64,000 nt of DNA from Castor canadensis (Eukaryota; Chordata; Mammalia; Rodentia; Castoridae), in contig NC_133398.1 of the NCBI RefSeq assembly GCF_047511655.1, positions 48,489,638 through 48,553,637 on the forward strand. Reading direction: 5' to 3'. Positions 1 through 9,754 of the stretch are shown one piece after another (position 1 is the stretch's first letter; every line of letters begins with the position of its first letter). The position numbers were made by a program, and so were the translations under genes. The notes below the pieces were generated by a model, which saw nothing but the letters and a program-made list of their open reading frames with translations, was not told where the DNA came from and did not search any database.

Positions 1-399
1 TATCAAGGTAAAGAAAAGACAACGTCAAGCCAAAAATATTTGCATCTTCCATTTAACATGGCCTAAAGATTTTGTATCAGAGATTTTAAAGTTTTGCGAT
101 AGATGCAAAGCAAATGTATGGAAGATGGGTAAGCAACTGACAGGAAATAATGATATTAACTTCTAGTCACATGTTGCACATCATATTGCTTGTGGGCTCT
201 CTAGAAGATTCAATTGCATAATATTTTCACAGGTTCTCTGGAAAATGAGGGCTGATACTATAATTTTTTCAGGAACATAAAATATTTTTATTGTTATGGA
301 ACAAGCATCTTCTGTACCTTAAGGAAGAAAAGATACCACACAGTCACAGTTGCCAGTTACATAAACTCAATAGCATCAGTCATAATGTTGGTGATTGTT

Positions 400-890
400 T
401 TTTATTTTTTCATTTGTTTTGAGAGAATTTGTAATTGCTTGTAGAAGCATTTTTATGATGGTTGCTTTAAGATCCTCATCAGATAATTCAAGTATCTGAT
501 CAATCTGGGTTTTGGTAGCTATGGATTGTCTATTCTCAAATAAGTTATGATTTTCCTGGTTCTTGGTATGCTGAGTGACTCTGGATGGTATTAATCTTCT
601 TTTTTATTAAGTAGTCCCCATTTTGAAGTTTGTCTTAAGGACCAGATGTTTGTATTGTTTATCTTTGCAATGGGCTCTGCTAAGTCCAGAAGACAAGTGC
701 TGATTCAGACTTTCCGATTGGAAGTGGGTAGGTGGAAGTTCAGCTCTCTCCCTCCCCCAACCTTACTGATGCCTTCCTAAAGATAGTGGAGCTTCAACTC
801 TCACTGCTTCATTGCTGCTAGCACAGATCCAAGGGAAGGGAATAAGAGCTCCACTTCTTCATGGTGGGGAGCTCCTTGGACATACCTGAA
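400..890 (-). mobile_element. L1M-type LINE fragment (5' region)
   Basis: Read on the plus strand, the block from about 440 resembles the reverse complement of the 5' region of ancient mammalian L1M elements: the wording around 'gcatttttatgatggttgct' and 'agataattcaagtatctgat' fits that family. No reading frame survives. A similar segment of another L1M occurs at about 56.1-56.26 kb. Subfamily and borders are uncertain. Confidence 0.5.
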
Positions 891-939
891 AGGGAAGAAT
901 TACTCAGGATCAGCCTTGAAGAGTAGATACCACAGTAAC

Positions 940-1056
940 TTTAACTGCCTTTCCTCAATTTCTTTATCTGTAAAATGTGAAATGGGGATAGGGCAACAAT
1001 AGGTATACATCAAATAATTGGTGTGAAAATTAAAAGAGATAATGCATATAACAAAA
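940..1056 (+). repeat. MIR SINE fragment
   Basis: The central-to-3' MIR signature is visible: 'cctcaatttctttatctgta' followed by an AATGGGGATA-like stretch and a decayed 'taaaagagataatgcatata'. This is an ancient tRNA-derived SINE remnant with no coding potential, lying just upstream of a much younger ID-type SINE. Confidence 0.65.
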
Positions 1057-1066
1057 ATAACTTCTA

Positions 1067-1140
1067 GCTGGAAGTGTGGCTCAAATGGCAGAGCATCTGC
1101 CTAGCAAGTGTGAGGCCCTGAGTTCAAACCCCAGTACCAC
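1067..1140 (+). repeat. ID-type tRNA-derived SINE
   Basis: This is a 74-bp tRNA-like unit with a readable pol III A box (GTGGCTCAAATGG) and B box (AGTTCAAACCCC). It is a retrotransposed SINE, not a functional tRNA: no cloverleaf acceptor stem closes and it ends in an A/T-rich tail. The tail at 1141-1190 has become a TA-rich tract. Its close match to the copies at 2963 and 53035 suggests a family that was active in this lineage. Confidence 0.85.
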
Positions 1141-1190
1141 TAATATATATATATATATAAAACATATATATAATATATAATATATAATGA
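1141..1190. repeat. TA-rich microsatellite (SINE tail)
   Basis: An almost uninterrupted alternation of T and A directly follows the SINE at 1067-1140. The likely origin is expansion of the SINE's A-rich tail. Confidence 0.8.
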
Positions 1191-2405
1191 TCCCTGATAT
1201 GTAATTAATACATTTTACTTAATTTTTATTGATAAGGGATTACATATTGCTTCAAAACACTAAATTAGAGAAGAGCATATTCTCTGTTGGTAAAACCCAT
1301 TTTACTGGTTAGTATTTCTTTTGACAGCTTTAATTAATGCATTCTGGTTGATTTTCTTCCTTTTAACTGAGAGAGGGTTGTTGTTATATTTGTTTTTTTT
1401 TTTAATTTTTAAGTGGTGTCCATCAAATGAGCAGAACAACCTACAGTTTTATTGTAATAGTGACTTGGCATCTCTGTTGGAATCCCTTTTCTTTTCATAT
1501 TCCTTTGCAGGTGTATTAGAGGTTTAGGCTTTGTCTTCTTTATTACTTTCCAGTCCCTCTACATTGCACCTTATAAGAACAGTCCTGTAAAGGGCTGTGA
1601 TATTGCAACGGCATATGCTTGGAAGCTGCTCTTGGTTCTTTCTTCAGAAGCACTAATGTGGTTAGACCTGTAGGAAAATTACAGGCCAGTGGAGGTCTCT
1701 ATCTAAATAAATCAAGGAGTAACTATTAGGGCAACATAAATTCCAAATAAAGTAATTTCTATATCTGAGCAATTCCACCAAGAGAATTTCTTGTTTCTAC
1801 ATCAGAGACGAGGGTCAATGCAAACTCATTATTTTTTAGCAGTTGAACAGTTAGCCAGGTCAAACTTTTATTAACCAGTATATGGTACATTTGTAACTAC
1901 CTTGATTTGTACAAAAAAATAACTATGAACTTCATGGCATGTTGTTGTCATAGCATAGCTAATTTCTACTCTTTTCTTTTGATTCTGTGTCCCCACCTGT
2001 AATTTCTCCAAGTGATTAAGACCACAAGTTGTTCCTTCTACAGCTGACATTTCCTTCTATAATTATTCATCTCTTTAGTTCTTTTAACAGGACATTTATT
2101 AATGATCATTTACCAGGCAGTAATAAACTCTGTGTCATTTAGTCCTTCCGGAATTTTCTAATCTTGATTATAGTGTAACATACTGCCTGATTAATTGCTC
2201 ATCATTGCTGTTTTCAGCTTTTGCATGAACTAGTTAAGGTTATTCTTCCTTTTTTGGCTTTACAATCCCCTGAAGATTTTCATCCTCAATAATCTTGTTA
2301 GTTGTTCTCTACTTCTTTCACTTCCTTTTTTGCATTTCCTGATAGCACAGAGAATATACTGAATACTTGCAAATGGCTACCATTTACTCTAGTTTCAGTC
2401 TAGCA
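1191..2405. other. AT-rich non-coding stretch
   Basis: I see no gene, RNA gene or recognisable repeat here. The one 68-codon open frame (1321-1527) is hydrophobic, T-rich and unlike any family I know. It is best explained as chance. Confidence 0.5.
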
Positions 2406-2589
2406 CAGCGTTTCTTAAACTTTAGTGTGTCTCAGAAGCACCTTCACAGTTCGTTAAGACAGATTTCTGAACCCCATTTGACTAACTTCTTAATTAGTAG
2501 GTCTAGAGTGTGGCCACGGTATTTATGTTCTAACAAGTTCCCAGGGTGCTGATGCTGCCTGTTCAGCACCAAGTGTTGAAGAACTCTTG
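2406..2589 (-). mobile_element. MER5A-like hAT-Charlie DNA transposon fossil
   Basis: The block starts 'cagcgtttcttaaactttag' and ends with 'cccagggtgctgatgctgcc' and 'gttgaagaactcttg'. This reads as the reverse complement of the non-autonomous MER5A family (full consensus about 190 bp). The terminal inverted repeats are decayed but visible as 'gtttcttaaact' and 'agaactcttg'. There is no transposase. Confidence 0.65.
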
Positions 2590-2603
2590 ATATTAGCTGA
2601 TTA

Positions 2604-2843
2604 GCAGAATGGTGAAGAGCCCAGACTCTAGGCCCAGTAGAAAGGGTTTCAGGTCACAGCTCTTCCACTTTGCTCTCCTGCCATGTGACGTTGGGGAAGT
2701 TCTTTAATCTCTGTAGACTGCAGTTTCCCCTGTTGGTAAAACAGGAAGAAGACTAACCTGTGAGACATATAAGAATTAAATGAGATGCTCCACATAAAGC
2801 ACTTACTGACTATATGTAAATGCTCAATAAATGTTAGCTATTG
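2604..2843 (+). repeat. MIR SINE, near full length
   Basis: About 240 bp follow the MIR consensus: 'gcagaatggtgaagagccca' at the head, 'tgtgacgttggggaagttct' in the core, and 'ggtaaaacaggaagaagact' and 'gctcaataaatgttagctat' at the 3' end. It is one of the best-preserved MIR copies in the window. Confidence 0.85.
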
Positions 2844-2962
2844 GAACTTTTATGAGATGTGAAGAATTAATAATAAAGCTTCATTGCCCAAATTAAGAAA
2901 GTTTGCCTCCTCACTTATTCACTTTATCTAGAACTTGGTTTTCTATACTGCTGAGGTAAAAA

Positions 2963-3047
2963 TGCTTTGGAGGTGTGGCTCAAGTGATAGAGCTCTTGCC
3001 TAGCAAGCACAAGGTCCTGAGTTCAAATACCAGTACTGCCAAAAACA
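2963..3047 (+). repeat. ID-type tRNA-derived SINE
   Basis: A tRNA-like unit with an A box (GTGGCTCAAGTGATAGAG), a B box (GAGTTCAAATACC) and a short A tail at 3041-3047. It is more diverged than the copy at 1067. It inserted between a MIR on each side. Confidence 0.8.
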
Positions 3048-3109
3048 AGTTTTAAGAAAATTGGCCATGTGGACAGAAAGATAGGGAGAAAAAAATTGAT
3101 GAGATTTGA

Positions 3110-3262
3110 AATGAGGAAATGCCTGGGTTCCAGTCTAGACTCTGCTATTGCTAGCTTTGTGACTCATAACAATTTTCTTTATCTCTCTGATCCAAGTTAC
3201 CTGTAAATATCCTCTAAAGTGGTGATATAAATAGTAAGGACTGTTATGTGGAACAAATGTGT
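3110..3262 (+). repeat. MIR SINE fragment
   Basis: The MIR core is recognisable: 'gcctgggttccagtctagac', 'tagctttgtgactcataac', then a decayed 'ttacctgtaaatatcctcta'. The copy is old and diverged and its ends are uncertain. Confidence 0.6.
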
Positions 3263-4384
3263 CAAACCATTTGAAAGTTTCTTTTCACTTTAATGTTATA
3301 TACAACTATAGTCATTATTATTTTTTTGAGAATCAGAATCTAGAGCAATTTTTATTATATTATTCATTATTACAATGAAGAATTATGCATCTATGGATTG
3401 ACACTGTGGAAGGAACCTATTAGAATTATCTTGAGATGGTAGTCACTCTAACTGAGAATTGCTAGATAATTGCTTTGATATTTAGACATTCTCTTTTTAT
3501 TGGTAATCCAGTCAGATAGACCTTTTAATTGGTCAAAATTCTGGTTCATATTTCAGACATTTTACCTGGAAAGAATTACCAGGTATATTGTCATTTACCA
3601 TCTGAATGACAGTATCTCAAAATAATGCTGAGAAAGAGAAAAAAAAAGCTCTAGATTATATCTGATATTAATAATAACTTTGTTTTCATGGTGTGACTTA
3701 TTTAATTTTGACAATGGATTTTAGATAAAAATCATGGCCTTTTTTTAGTTGATACTATTGGATTCTTTCAGGAGAGGAAAAAAGTTCTATATGATCAAAT
3801 TTTTAAAATGTTACATTAAGTACTGTGTTAGGTGTCATGAGAAATGTTAAAATGAAGTACACATGCTCAATGTTTTAGACTTTTTTTTTTCTTCAGCAGA
3901 AGTTAGAACAACATATAAAAATCTCTACATGTGTTGCAAAGAAGGTTGGGTCTGAGGGCTAAGAGAGTTTAAAGGAGGAAGAGATTACTTCTGGGTGTGA
4001 TATCAGCATCCTCTCATTTTCAGGAAGTGCACATTAAGCCAGAGAATCCTAGTATCCTAAGGAGCCTGGAAAGGACTGGACAAGTTCAATTTATTGACCT
4101 TCATTAAGGATTATATTTAAACCACTGGAGACAGATGAGAATCTATCCTCCATCAGGGATAAATCCTTTCCTTGAAGGAGATTCTGTAACCTTCCTTATT
4201 AACTCATTTTGGTATTTAGCAGCCTTTGCTTGCTGCTGAGAAGCTTGCCTTAGCTCACACACAAACATCAGGATTTGCTCTTCTTACATTTGCAGAATAC
4301 CAGCATGCTTCTTCAACATAAAACAGCCATCATTATGTCCTCAGTCACCTCCAAATCATTGTTTTGAGAGTCAGGATGTAATAC
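3263..4384. other. Unclassified AT-rich non-coding stretch
   Basis: No open frame of interest and no family that I can name. The composition is A/T-rich with several short homopolymer runs. Confidence 0.45.
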
Positions 4385-4572
4385 TGGCTATGAGAATAGA
4401 GAGTTGGACAGCCCTAGACTTTTGGATTAGAGACTTGCTCCTTTTTTTGTTGTATCACCTTGGGCAAAGTTCCTAAAATCCCTAAGCTTCATTGCTTTTA
4501 TGCATAGAATGGTGATGATAACATGTCTACCTCTTAGAGCTGTGGTAAAGATCAAATAAAAAATGATGTATA
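4385..4572 (+). repeat. MIR SINE fragment
   Basis: MIR-like order of motifs: 'tggattagagacttgctcct', 'tatcaccttgggcaaagttc', 'tagaatggtgatgataacat', 'ctcttagagctgtggtaaag'. The 3' end is interrupted by the composite SINE that follows. Confidence 0.7.
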
Positions 4573-4574
4573 TT

Positions 4575-4908
4575 GAAGTGGGTGTGGTGGCTCAAGCCTG
4601 TAATCCTATCTACTTGAGAGGCAGAGATCAGGAGAAATCACAGTTTGAGGCCAGCCCATGGGGAGGAGTGCAGTTTATGAGACCCGATCTCAAAGAATGA
4701 CTGGCTGTGGTGCCGTAAACCTGGCAACCCAGCTATACGTGGAGTCAGAAATAGAAAGATTATAGTTCAGGCTGGCCATAAAGCATAAAGCCTAAAGTGA
4801 GACCCTACCTCAAAAATAATCAAACCAAAAAGGGCTGGTGGTGTGACTTAAGTGGTAGAATGCCTGCCTAGTACTAGGCCTTGAGTTCAACCTCTACTAC
4901 GACTCCCT
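4575..4908 (+). repeat. Composite SINE: two B1-like units plus ID-like unit
   Basis: Three modules follow one another. About 4577-4690 is a 7SL-derived B1-like unit ('tgtggtggctcaagcctgta', then 'aggcagagatcaggag'). About 4700-4830 is a second, diverged B1-like unit ('ctggctgtggtgccgtaaac', ending 'gagaccctacctcaaaaata'). About 4833-4908 is an ID-like tRNA-derived unit ('gggctggtggtgtgactta' to 'ccttgagttcaacctctact'). The same three-part order, reversed, occurs at 49961 and 51243, so this is a real composite family and not a chance adjacency. Confidence 0.8.
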
Positions 4909-4923
4909 GAAATGTACATGGTG

Positions 4924-5020
4924 AACTACATGTAATTACTAATACATAACCATTCTATCCCATATAAACAGCAACTACATGTAAATACTAATACATAACC
5001 ATTTTTCCCATATAAACAGC
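4924..5020. repeat. Tandem duplication, 49 bp + 48 bp
   Basis: Unit 1 is 4924-4972 and unit 2 is 4973-5020. Both begin 'aactacatgtaa' and end 'catataaacagc', and they differ at only a few positions. The duplication lies just after the composite SINE. Confidence 0.95.
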
Positions 5021-5109
5021 AATTGTGCTTAAGCTAAAGAATGGCTGAGCAAAGTACCTAGAATCTACCAAAAATTCAACATCAATAGCACTATTATTAA
5101 CAAAAAAAC

Positions 5110-5196
5110 CCATTTTTTTGACAGTCCTGGAGTTCGAACTCAAGGCCTCATGCTTGCCAGGCAGGTTCTCTACCACTTAAACCTCTCCACCAGCCC
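5110..5196 (-). repeat. ID-type tRNA-derived SINE
   Basis: The reverse complement of the ID-like unit: a short T run at the left (the tail), 'ggagttcgaactcaaggcct' (B box reversed) and 'ctctaccacttaaacctctc' (A box reversed), ending 'ccaccagccc'. An ATT-repeat tract abuts it at about 5202-5222. Confidence 0.8.
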
Positions 5197-6130
5197 AAGA
5201 ATTATTATTATTATTATATTATTGGTCATTATCGTGGTCTATAATATCATGTTGGTGCTGGAGGATACTCATGCAAACAAATCATTATAATATAATGAGA
5301 AGAGTGCTTTATGGAGCTCTGTGTATGATGCCATAGATGTGTGGGAGGTACAGCAACTGCATCAGTGGCCTGCAGACATCAGGGATGGCTCCAGAAGGGT
5401 GGCAGCATTGGAACTGTGTCTTTAGGGGGAATTGGAGATTTCTGGGTAGAAAATCAGATGGAGGAATCCCAAGCAAAGGAAAGAGCATGTGCCCAGAGCA
5501 CAACAGTGGGAGGGAATGTGGGAGATTTGGGAACCTGCAGTGATTTTGTATGGCTGGGGGATAAAATAAGACTGTGAGGGTGGAAGGAATTGGCTCAAAA
5601 AAAAAAAAAAAACCAACAGATTTTTATTGGGGAAGTGTTGTGATTGCATTCCAAGTTTGAAAGGTTGCTCTGGAGGTTTTGTAAAGAATGATTGGTCTGG
5701 AGCAAGTATGGAAGCAGAAATGCTTGCAAGGAGACTGTTGCAATTATACAATTGAGAAGTAGTAGTGACTGATACCAGGACAGCAGCAGAGTGTGTGGGA
5801 TGGAGTGCATAAAATGATCTGTGTCTTGGGTATCATTTGAAGGTCCTAGTGATGAGTGAATTAAGGCAGGAGGATGAAATGCCAGTTGATCCCTGGGTGT
5901 TTGAGTTGGCTCCCTGAGATATAGAAAATAAGAGCAGCAGCAGGAGGAAGACTGGGACATGAAAAAAGTGGTGGAAGAAGGCTGAAAAGAGTACAAGGTG
6001 AGTTTTGGGCATGTTGTAGTCAAGGTGCATGGGAACTCTCCATTTCCTTTTCTTTAAGCCTGATGTTTCTGATCTGACTGTAGCAGAAGGTGCCCTACTG
6101 TAGCGAGAAGCCCAGGGATTCATGAGATCC
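5197..6130. other. Unclassified stretch with A run
   Basis: A short (ATT)n tract follows the SINE, and a run of about 17 A sits at 5597-5613. The minus-strand open frames across 5422-6201 are not recognisable and run into a known L1. I do not support a gene here. The rest is slightly purine-rich and unidentified. Confidence 0.45.
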
Positions 6131-6145
6131 TTGCCTGGGTTTTCT
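6131..6145. repeat. Target-site duplication, left copy
   Basis: TTGCCTGGGTTTTCT, identical to 6691-6705. Together the two copies bracket a young L1 insertion. Confidence 0.9.
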
Positions 6146-6690
6146 TTTTTTTTTTTCATTTTTCTTTTATTATTCATATGTGCATACAAGGCTTGGTTCA
6201 TTTCTCCCCCCTGCCCCCACCCCCTCCCTTACCACCCACTCCACCCCCTCCCGCTCCCCCCCTCAATACCCAGCAGAAACTATTTTGCCCTTATTTCTAA
6301 TTTTGTTGTAGAGAGAGTATAAGCAATAATAGGAAGGAACAAGGGTTTTTGCTGGTTGAGATAAGGATAGCTATACAGGGCATTGACTCACATTGATTTC
6401 CTGTGCGTGGGTGTTACCTTCTAGGTTAATTCTTTTTGATCTCACCTTTTCTCTAGCACCTGTTCCCCTTTTCCTATTGGCCTCAGTTGCTTTAAGGTAT
6501 CTGCTTTAGTTTCTCTGCGTTAAGGGCAACAAATGCTAACTAGTTTTTTAGGTGTCTTACCTATCCTCACCCCTCCCTTGTGAGCTCTCGCTTTTATCAT
6601 GTGCTCATAGTCCAATCCCCTTGTTGTGTTTGCCCTTGATCTAATGTCCACATATGAGGGAGAACATACGATTTTTGGTTTTTTGAGCCA
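6146..6690 (-). mobile_element. Young 5'-truncated LINE-1 3' end
   Basis: A minus-strand L1 fragment of about 545 bp. Its poly(A) tail appears as the T run at 6146-6157. The terminal region then shows 'tattcatatgtgcatacaag', a C-rich tract (about 6206-6262) and 'cagcagaaactattttgccc'. The 5' truncation is at about 6690, after 'gagggagaacatacgatttt'. Perfect 15-bp target-site duplications flank it. Open frames inside it are remnants or chance. A shorter relative lies at 19490-19669. Confidence 0.9.
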
Positions 6691-6705
6691 TTGCCTGGGT
6701 TTTCT
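6691..6705. repeat. Target-site duplication, right copy
   Basis: TTGCCTGGGTTTTCT, the partner of 6131-6145. The lack of mismatches argues for recent integration. Confidence 0.9.
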
Positions 6706-6811
6706 GACAGGGTGAATTACATTTTGCTTTTCTACTTTCACTAGGATCTTGTTTCCCCAAGTGTGCTAGCCATGTACCTGTGCTGAGAAAGTGGATGTTA
6801 AATAAAAAGAA

Positions 6812-7060
6812 TGAGCTAACATTAATAGAGAGTGCTTACTATGTTTCAGGCACTATTCCGAATGCTTCTGCTGAAGCCATATTTAACTTTAGCGACAACT
6901 CTGAGGTGGGTAGTACTATTAAGGCTATTTCTTGAACAACAGAGAGATTAACCAACATGTCCAAGGTCATATAACTAGAATGTGGTAAAACCAAGGTCAT
7001 ACAACTAGAGTGTGGTAAAACCAAGGTCATATAACTGGAGTGTGGTAAAACCAGGGAATA
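6812..7060 (-). repeat. MIR SINE with internal tandem expansion
   Basis: Reads as reversed MIR: 'gcttactatgtttcaggcac', 'acaactctgaggtgggtagt', 'acagagagattaaccaacat', 'ccaaggtcatataactagaa'. The segment matching 'aaggtcacacagctagtaag' of the consensus is present three times (see 6961-7050), which lengthens the element. Confidence 0.75.
6961..7050. repeat. 30-bp tandem repeat, three copies
   Basis: Copies at 6961-6990, 6991-7020 and 7021-7050 are each exactly 30 bp, begin 'ccaaggtcat' and end 'tgtggtaaaa', and differ by one or two substitutions. The unit is a piece of the surrounding MIR. Because 30 is a multiple of three, it also makes a repetitive short peptide in a minus-strand frame, which has no coding significance that I can support. 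Confidence 0.97.
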
Positions 7061-8359
7061 AATTGGGGAAGGGGTCTGGGATTGTGGTCTTGAGCATTAT
7101 GGTGGGATTGGGGTACTTTATAATGGGGTTTCATTGTTTTTTTAAAACTATTTGGGCCATATTTTTTGCATAGCATTTTGGGGCTTATAATGTCTGAAAG
7201 GTATCTATGGATTATAATTTCTTCTGTCTAATATACATTCTCCAATGGAAATAATTCTAGATTTTTATTCTAAATGATCTTATTAGATTTAGTCTGTTTA
7301 TTTTTACATTTATTGTTTATTTAAAATTTTTAGCTAAAATAGATATCTTTTCAACTTTTACTCATTTGTCACCTGTATTAAATACTGGTACCTGGTATTA
7401 TCTCACAATTCTCTCAATCAGTCCTTCCAGGACTCTTTCATAAGACCCCTCTTGCCTATGAGGTAAATTCCTGCAATGTTATGCATATTCTCCAGTGTAT
7501 GGGAATCCTCTATTGTGGTGGCTGCCCAGTTACTGATTGATGGGAAAACTAAGCTAAATTTTTTTAATGTAGTTGTACTTTTATGGACTAACTGGGCCTT
7601 ATCTTTCCCTTTGTTTAATTGTACTCGTGGAGAGGAACTACAGAGTGTTGGCATTAAGAACCCTTTAAAAGACAAAGCAGTTGATTATAGTTGATTATTC
7701 TTATCCTCAAAGTAAGTGCTCACATTGGTGCAGAAAAAGCACTGCACAAAAATGGCAGAATTGTCTCTTCAGGGAAGATATCTTCAAGTCATCCTTGACT
7801 CCTAGGAGAGTAAGGCAACCAAGTACAATGCAGAGGACTGGGGAAAATGCTGAACTGCAGGCAGAAGGGTCTCATGGGAAATTGTGAGTGTCCTTTAATG
7901 ACGTCCATCAGAGGAAAGCCTCACAATGGTTTGCTTTCCTTGCCAGTGATGACACTACTGTCCTCAGGAAATTGTAATTCTCTTCCTGGGTTTGGTATTA
8001 ACTAAAGGTTTGAATTAGCAAAATCATTTTGCCTACCTGTCTTTAGCACATGTGCTGTTTCCACTGATGGGAAGGTCCTTTCATCCTCAGTCCTGGAGAA
8101 TTCCTACAAGTCCTTCCATATCTAAATAGTATCAATGACACAAGTGGGGGTGGGGAGCCAAGCAGGAGTTTTTGCTTTATATATCATCAGTAAGAGCCTG
8201 CATTGTCCATAGAGAATTAAAAAAAAAAAAAAACCAAAAAGAGAGTTGGCCTTTTCTAACCACTGTATGTTGCCGATTATAGTGTCAGTGAAGAAATACT
8301 TCTCCTTTCTATCTCAGCTTTCTCTTACTGAGCCTTCCTTCACCTTGGATAGCTCTGCA
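7061..8359. other. Unclassified non-coding stretch
   Basis: There is no recognisable gene. Short frames at 7418-7675 (minus), 7476-7694 (plus) and 7681-7887 (plus) have no family features. An A run of about 14 is at 8219-8233. No repeat is recognised with confidence. Confidence 0.45.
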
Positions 8360-8512
8360 TGTTCCCAGAACCTTTCTAAGTATTTTTCCTATATTAACTT
8401 CCATAATTTGTGCTAATTTATAGCTAAGGGAATGGAAGCATTGAGTGATTGTGATAAGGTCAGGTAATTTGGCTACATTGTGTACTAGGTAAGTGATGCG
8501 GCCAGTTCCATT
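8360..8512 (-). repeat. MIR SINE fragment
   Basis: A diverged reversed MIR core: 'cctatattaacttccataat', 'gggaatggaagcattgagtg', 'ataaggtcaggtaatttggc', 'taggtaagtgatgcgg'. Confidence 0.55.
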
Positions 8513-9039
8513 GGGGCAGTATCACATTAGTTCACTTACCTAACCATTGAATATAAGAACCCTGCAATATCTAGTGCACTATAAATATACCACTGTGAAG
8601 ACACCTCTGAATTACTCAGCATAAATGGCTTCCTATGTGTGTTCTATATTTAGGAAGAAATATGAACATATGTCTATCTGTTCAAATTTGCATCCCAGCA
8701 CTCACTGAGCCAAGAACTCTCTAGCTTCCCCATTACAGATGTCAAACGAATGAATGAATGAATGAGTGAATACTGTCTTTGGTACCAGAACTAGAAGGAC
8801 TGTGCATATTATGGCAGGTTGGTATAATGCTCTGGATACTAGTTTGGATGTCAAGAACATCCTCCATTTCTCAATCTGTTATGTGTTGTCAATGAGCTCT
8901 ATAATCACATATTTAATATGTTTGAATCTTTATTTTCTATTCTGTAAAATAGACAAGACTACACAGTGATTTCTAATTGTGGCATCATTTCTTCAAGCTA
9001 AACTCAGTAAATTTGTTTTTCCCTTCCTATTGCTAAATG
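8513..9039. other. Unclassified non-coding stretch
   Basis: Contains a short GAAT tandem tract ('gaatgaatgaatgaatgag', about 8748-8768). Nothing else is recognised. Confidence 0.5.
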
Positions 9040-9440
9040 AGAATTTTTGTAGAAAGAAACTTTTAAAGTATAACATAGTACAGACATACACACTTAAAAG
9101 TATATGGCTTAATGAATTACTACAAGGTGACCAAGTGTACATGACATCACCTGGATCAAGAAATAAAACATTACCAGCCAGTTGATGCCCTCCCTTCTAG
9201 TCAAATGTAGAAAGTTTTACTGACTTCTAACATATACACTGACTTTCTAATAACTGAACTATTTAGTACATATTTTGTGTAAGTCTTTTATTCAACATCA
9301 TTCGTTTTTGTTGCTGTATTATATTCATTTCAAAAATAGGCTATAATTTATTTATTCATTCTACTACTTATAAATATTTTAGGTGAACACAAAAAGACCT
9401 ATACCTAGTCAATCATAATAAAACTGTTGAAAACATCAAA
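9040..9440 (-). mobile_element. L1M-type LINE 3' fragment
   Basis: The order 'tggatcaagaaataaaacat' then 'accagccagttgatgccctc', 'gacttctaacatatacac', and 'ataatttatttattcattct' matches the reverse complement of the 3' part of old L1M elements. It is heavily decayed and non-coding. Confidence 0.65.
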
Positions 9441-9697
9441 GATGTATCATTAAAATTATTTTATATTGCTAACCAAAAAAAATTTATTCTGTCCCTCCCT
9501 TTTTGGGAATTACTCTGTTTTTTTTTAAGCTGACAATATCTAACATACCTCAAATCTCATTCTCAAACCATCATTGATTGGCCAGGACTAGACACCTGAA
9601 TAACACAGCCTAATCATAGTTCCTGTGCTGGTGCTCATAATTCCTAAGTCCAGTAATAATTACAATCAGAGCACTCTCCCAAGATTTCTGACCTTGA

Positions 9698-9700
<3 letters not shown>

Positions 9701-9750
<50 letters not shown>
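9701..9750. repeat. (GA)25 microsatellite
   Basis: A pure, uninterrupted run of 25 GA dinucleotides (50 bp). Such tracts are length-polymorphic in most genomes. Confidence 0.98.

Positions 9751-9754
<4 letters not shown>

Noticed and set aside
1067-1140. tRNA gene
   Set aside because: It has A and B boxes, but no acceptor stem, it has an A/T tail, and several near-identical copies occur in the window, so it is a SINE.
5422-6201. Minus-strand open frames of 109, 142 and 122 codons
   Set aside because: They overlap one another and an A/T homopolymer, the right end runs into an identified young L1, and no domain or conserved motif is visible.
6961-7050. CRISPR-like direct repeats
   Set aside because: The 30-bp units are contiguous with no spacers and lie inside a MIR in a mammalian genome.
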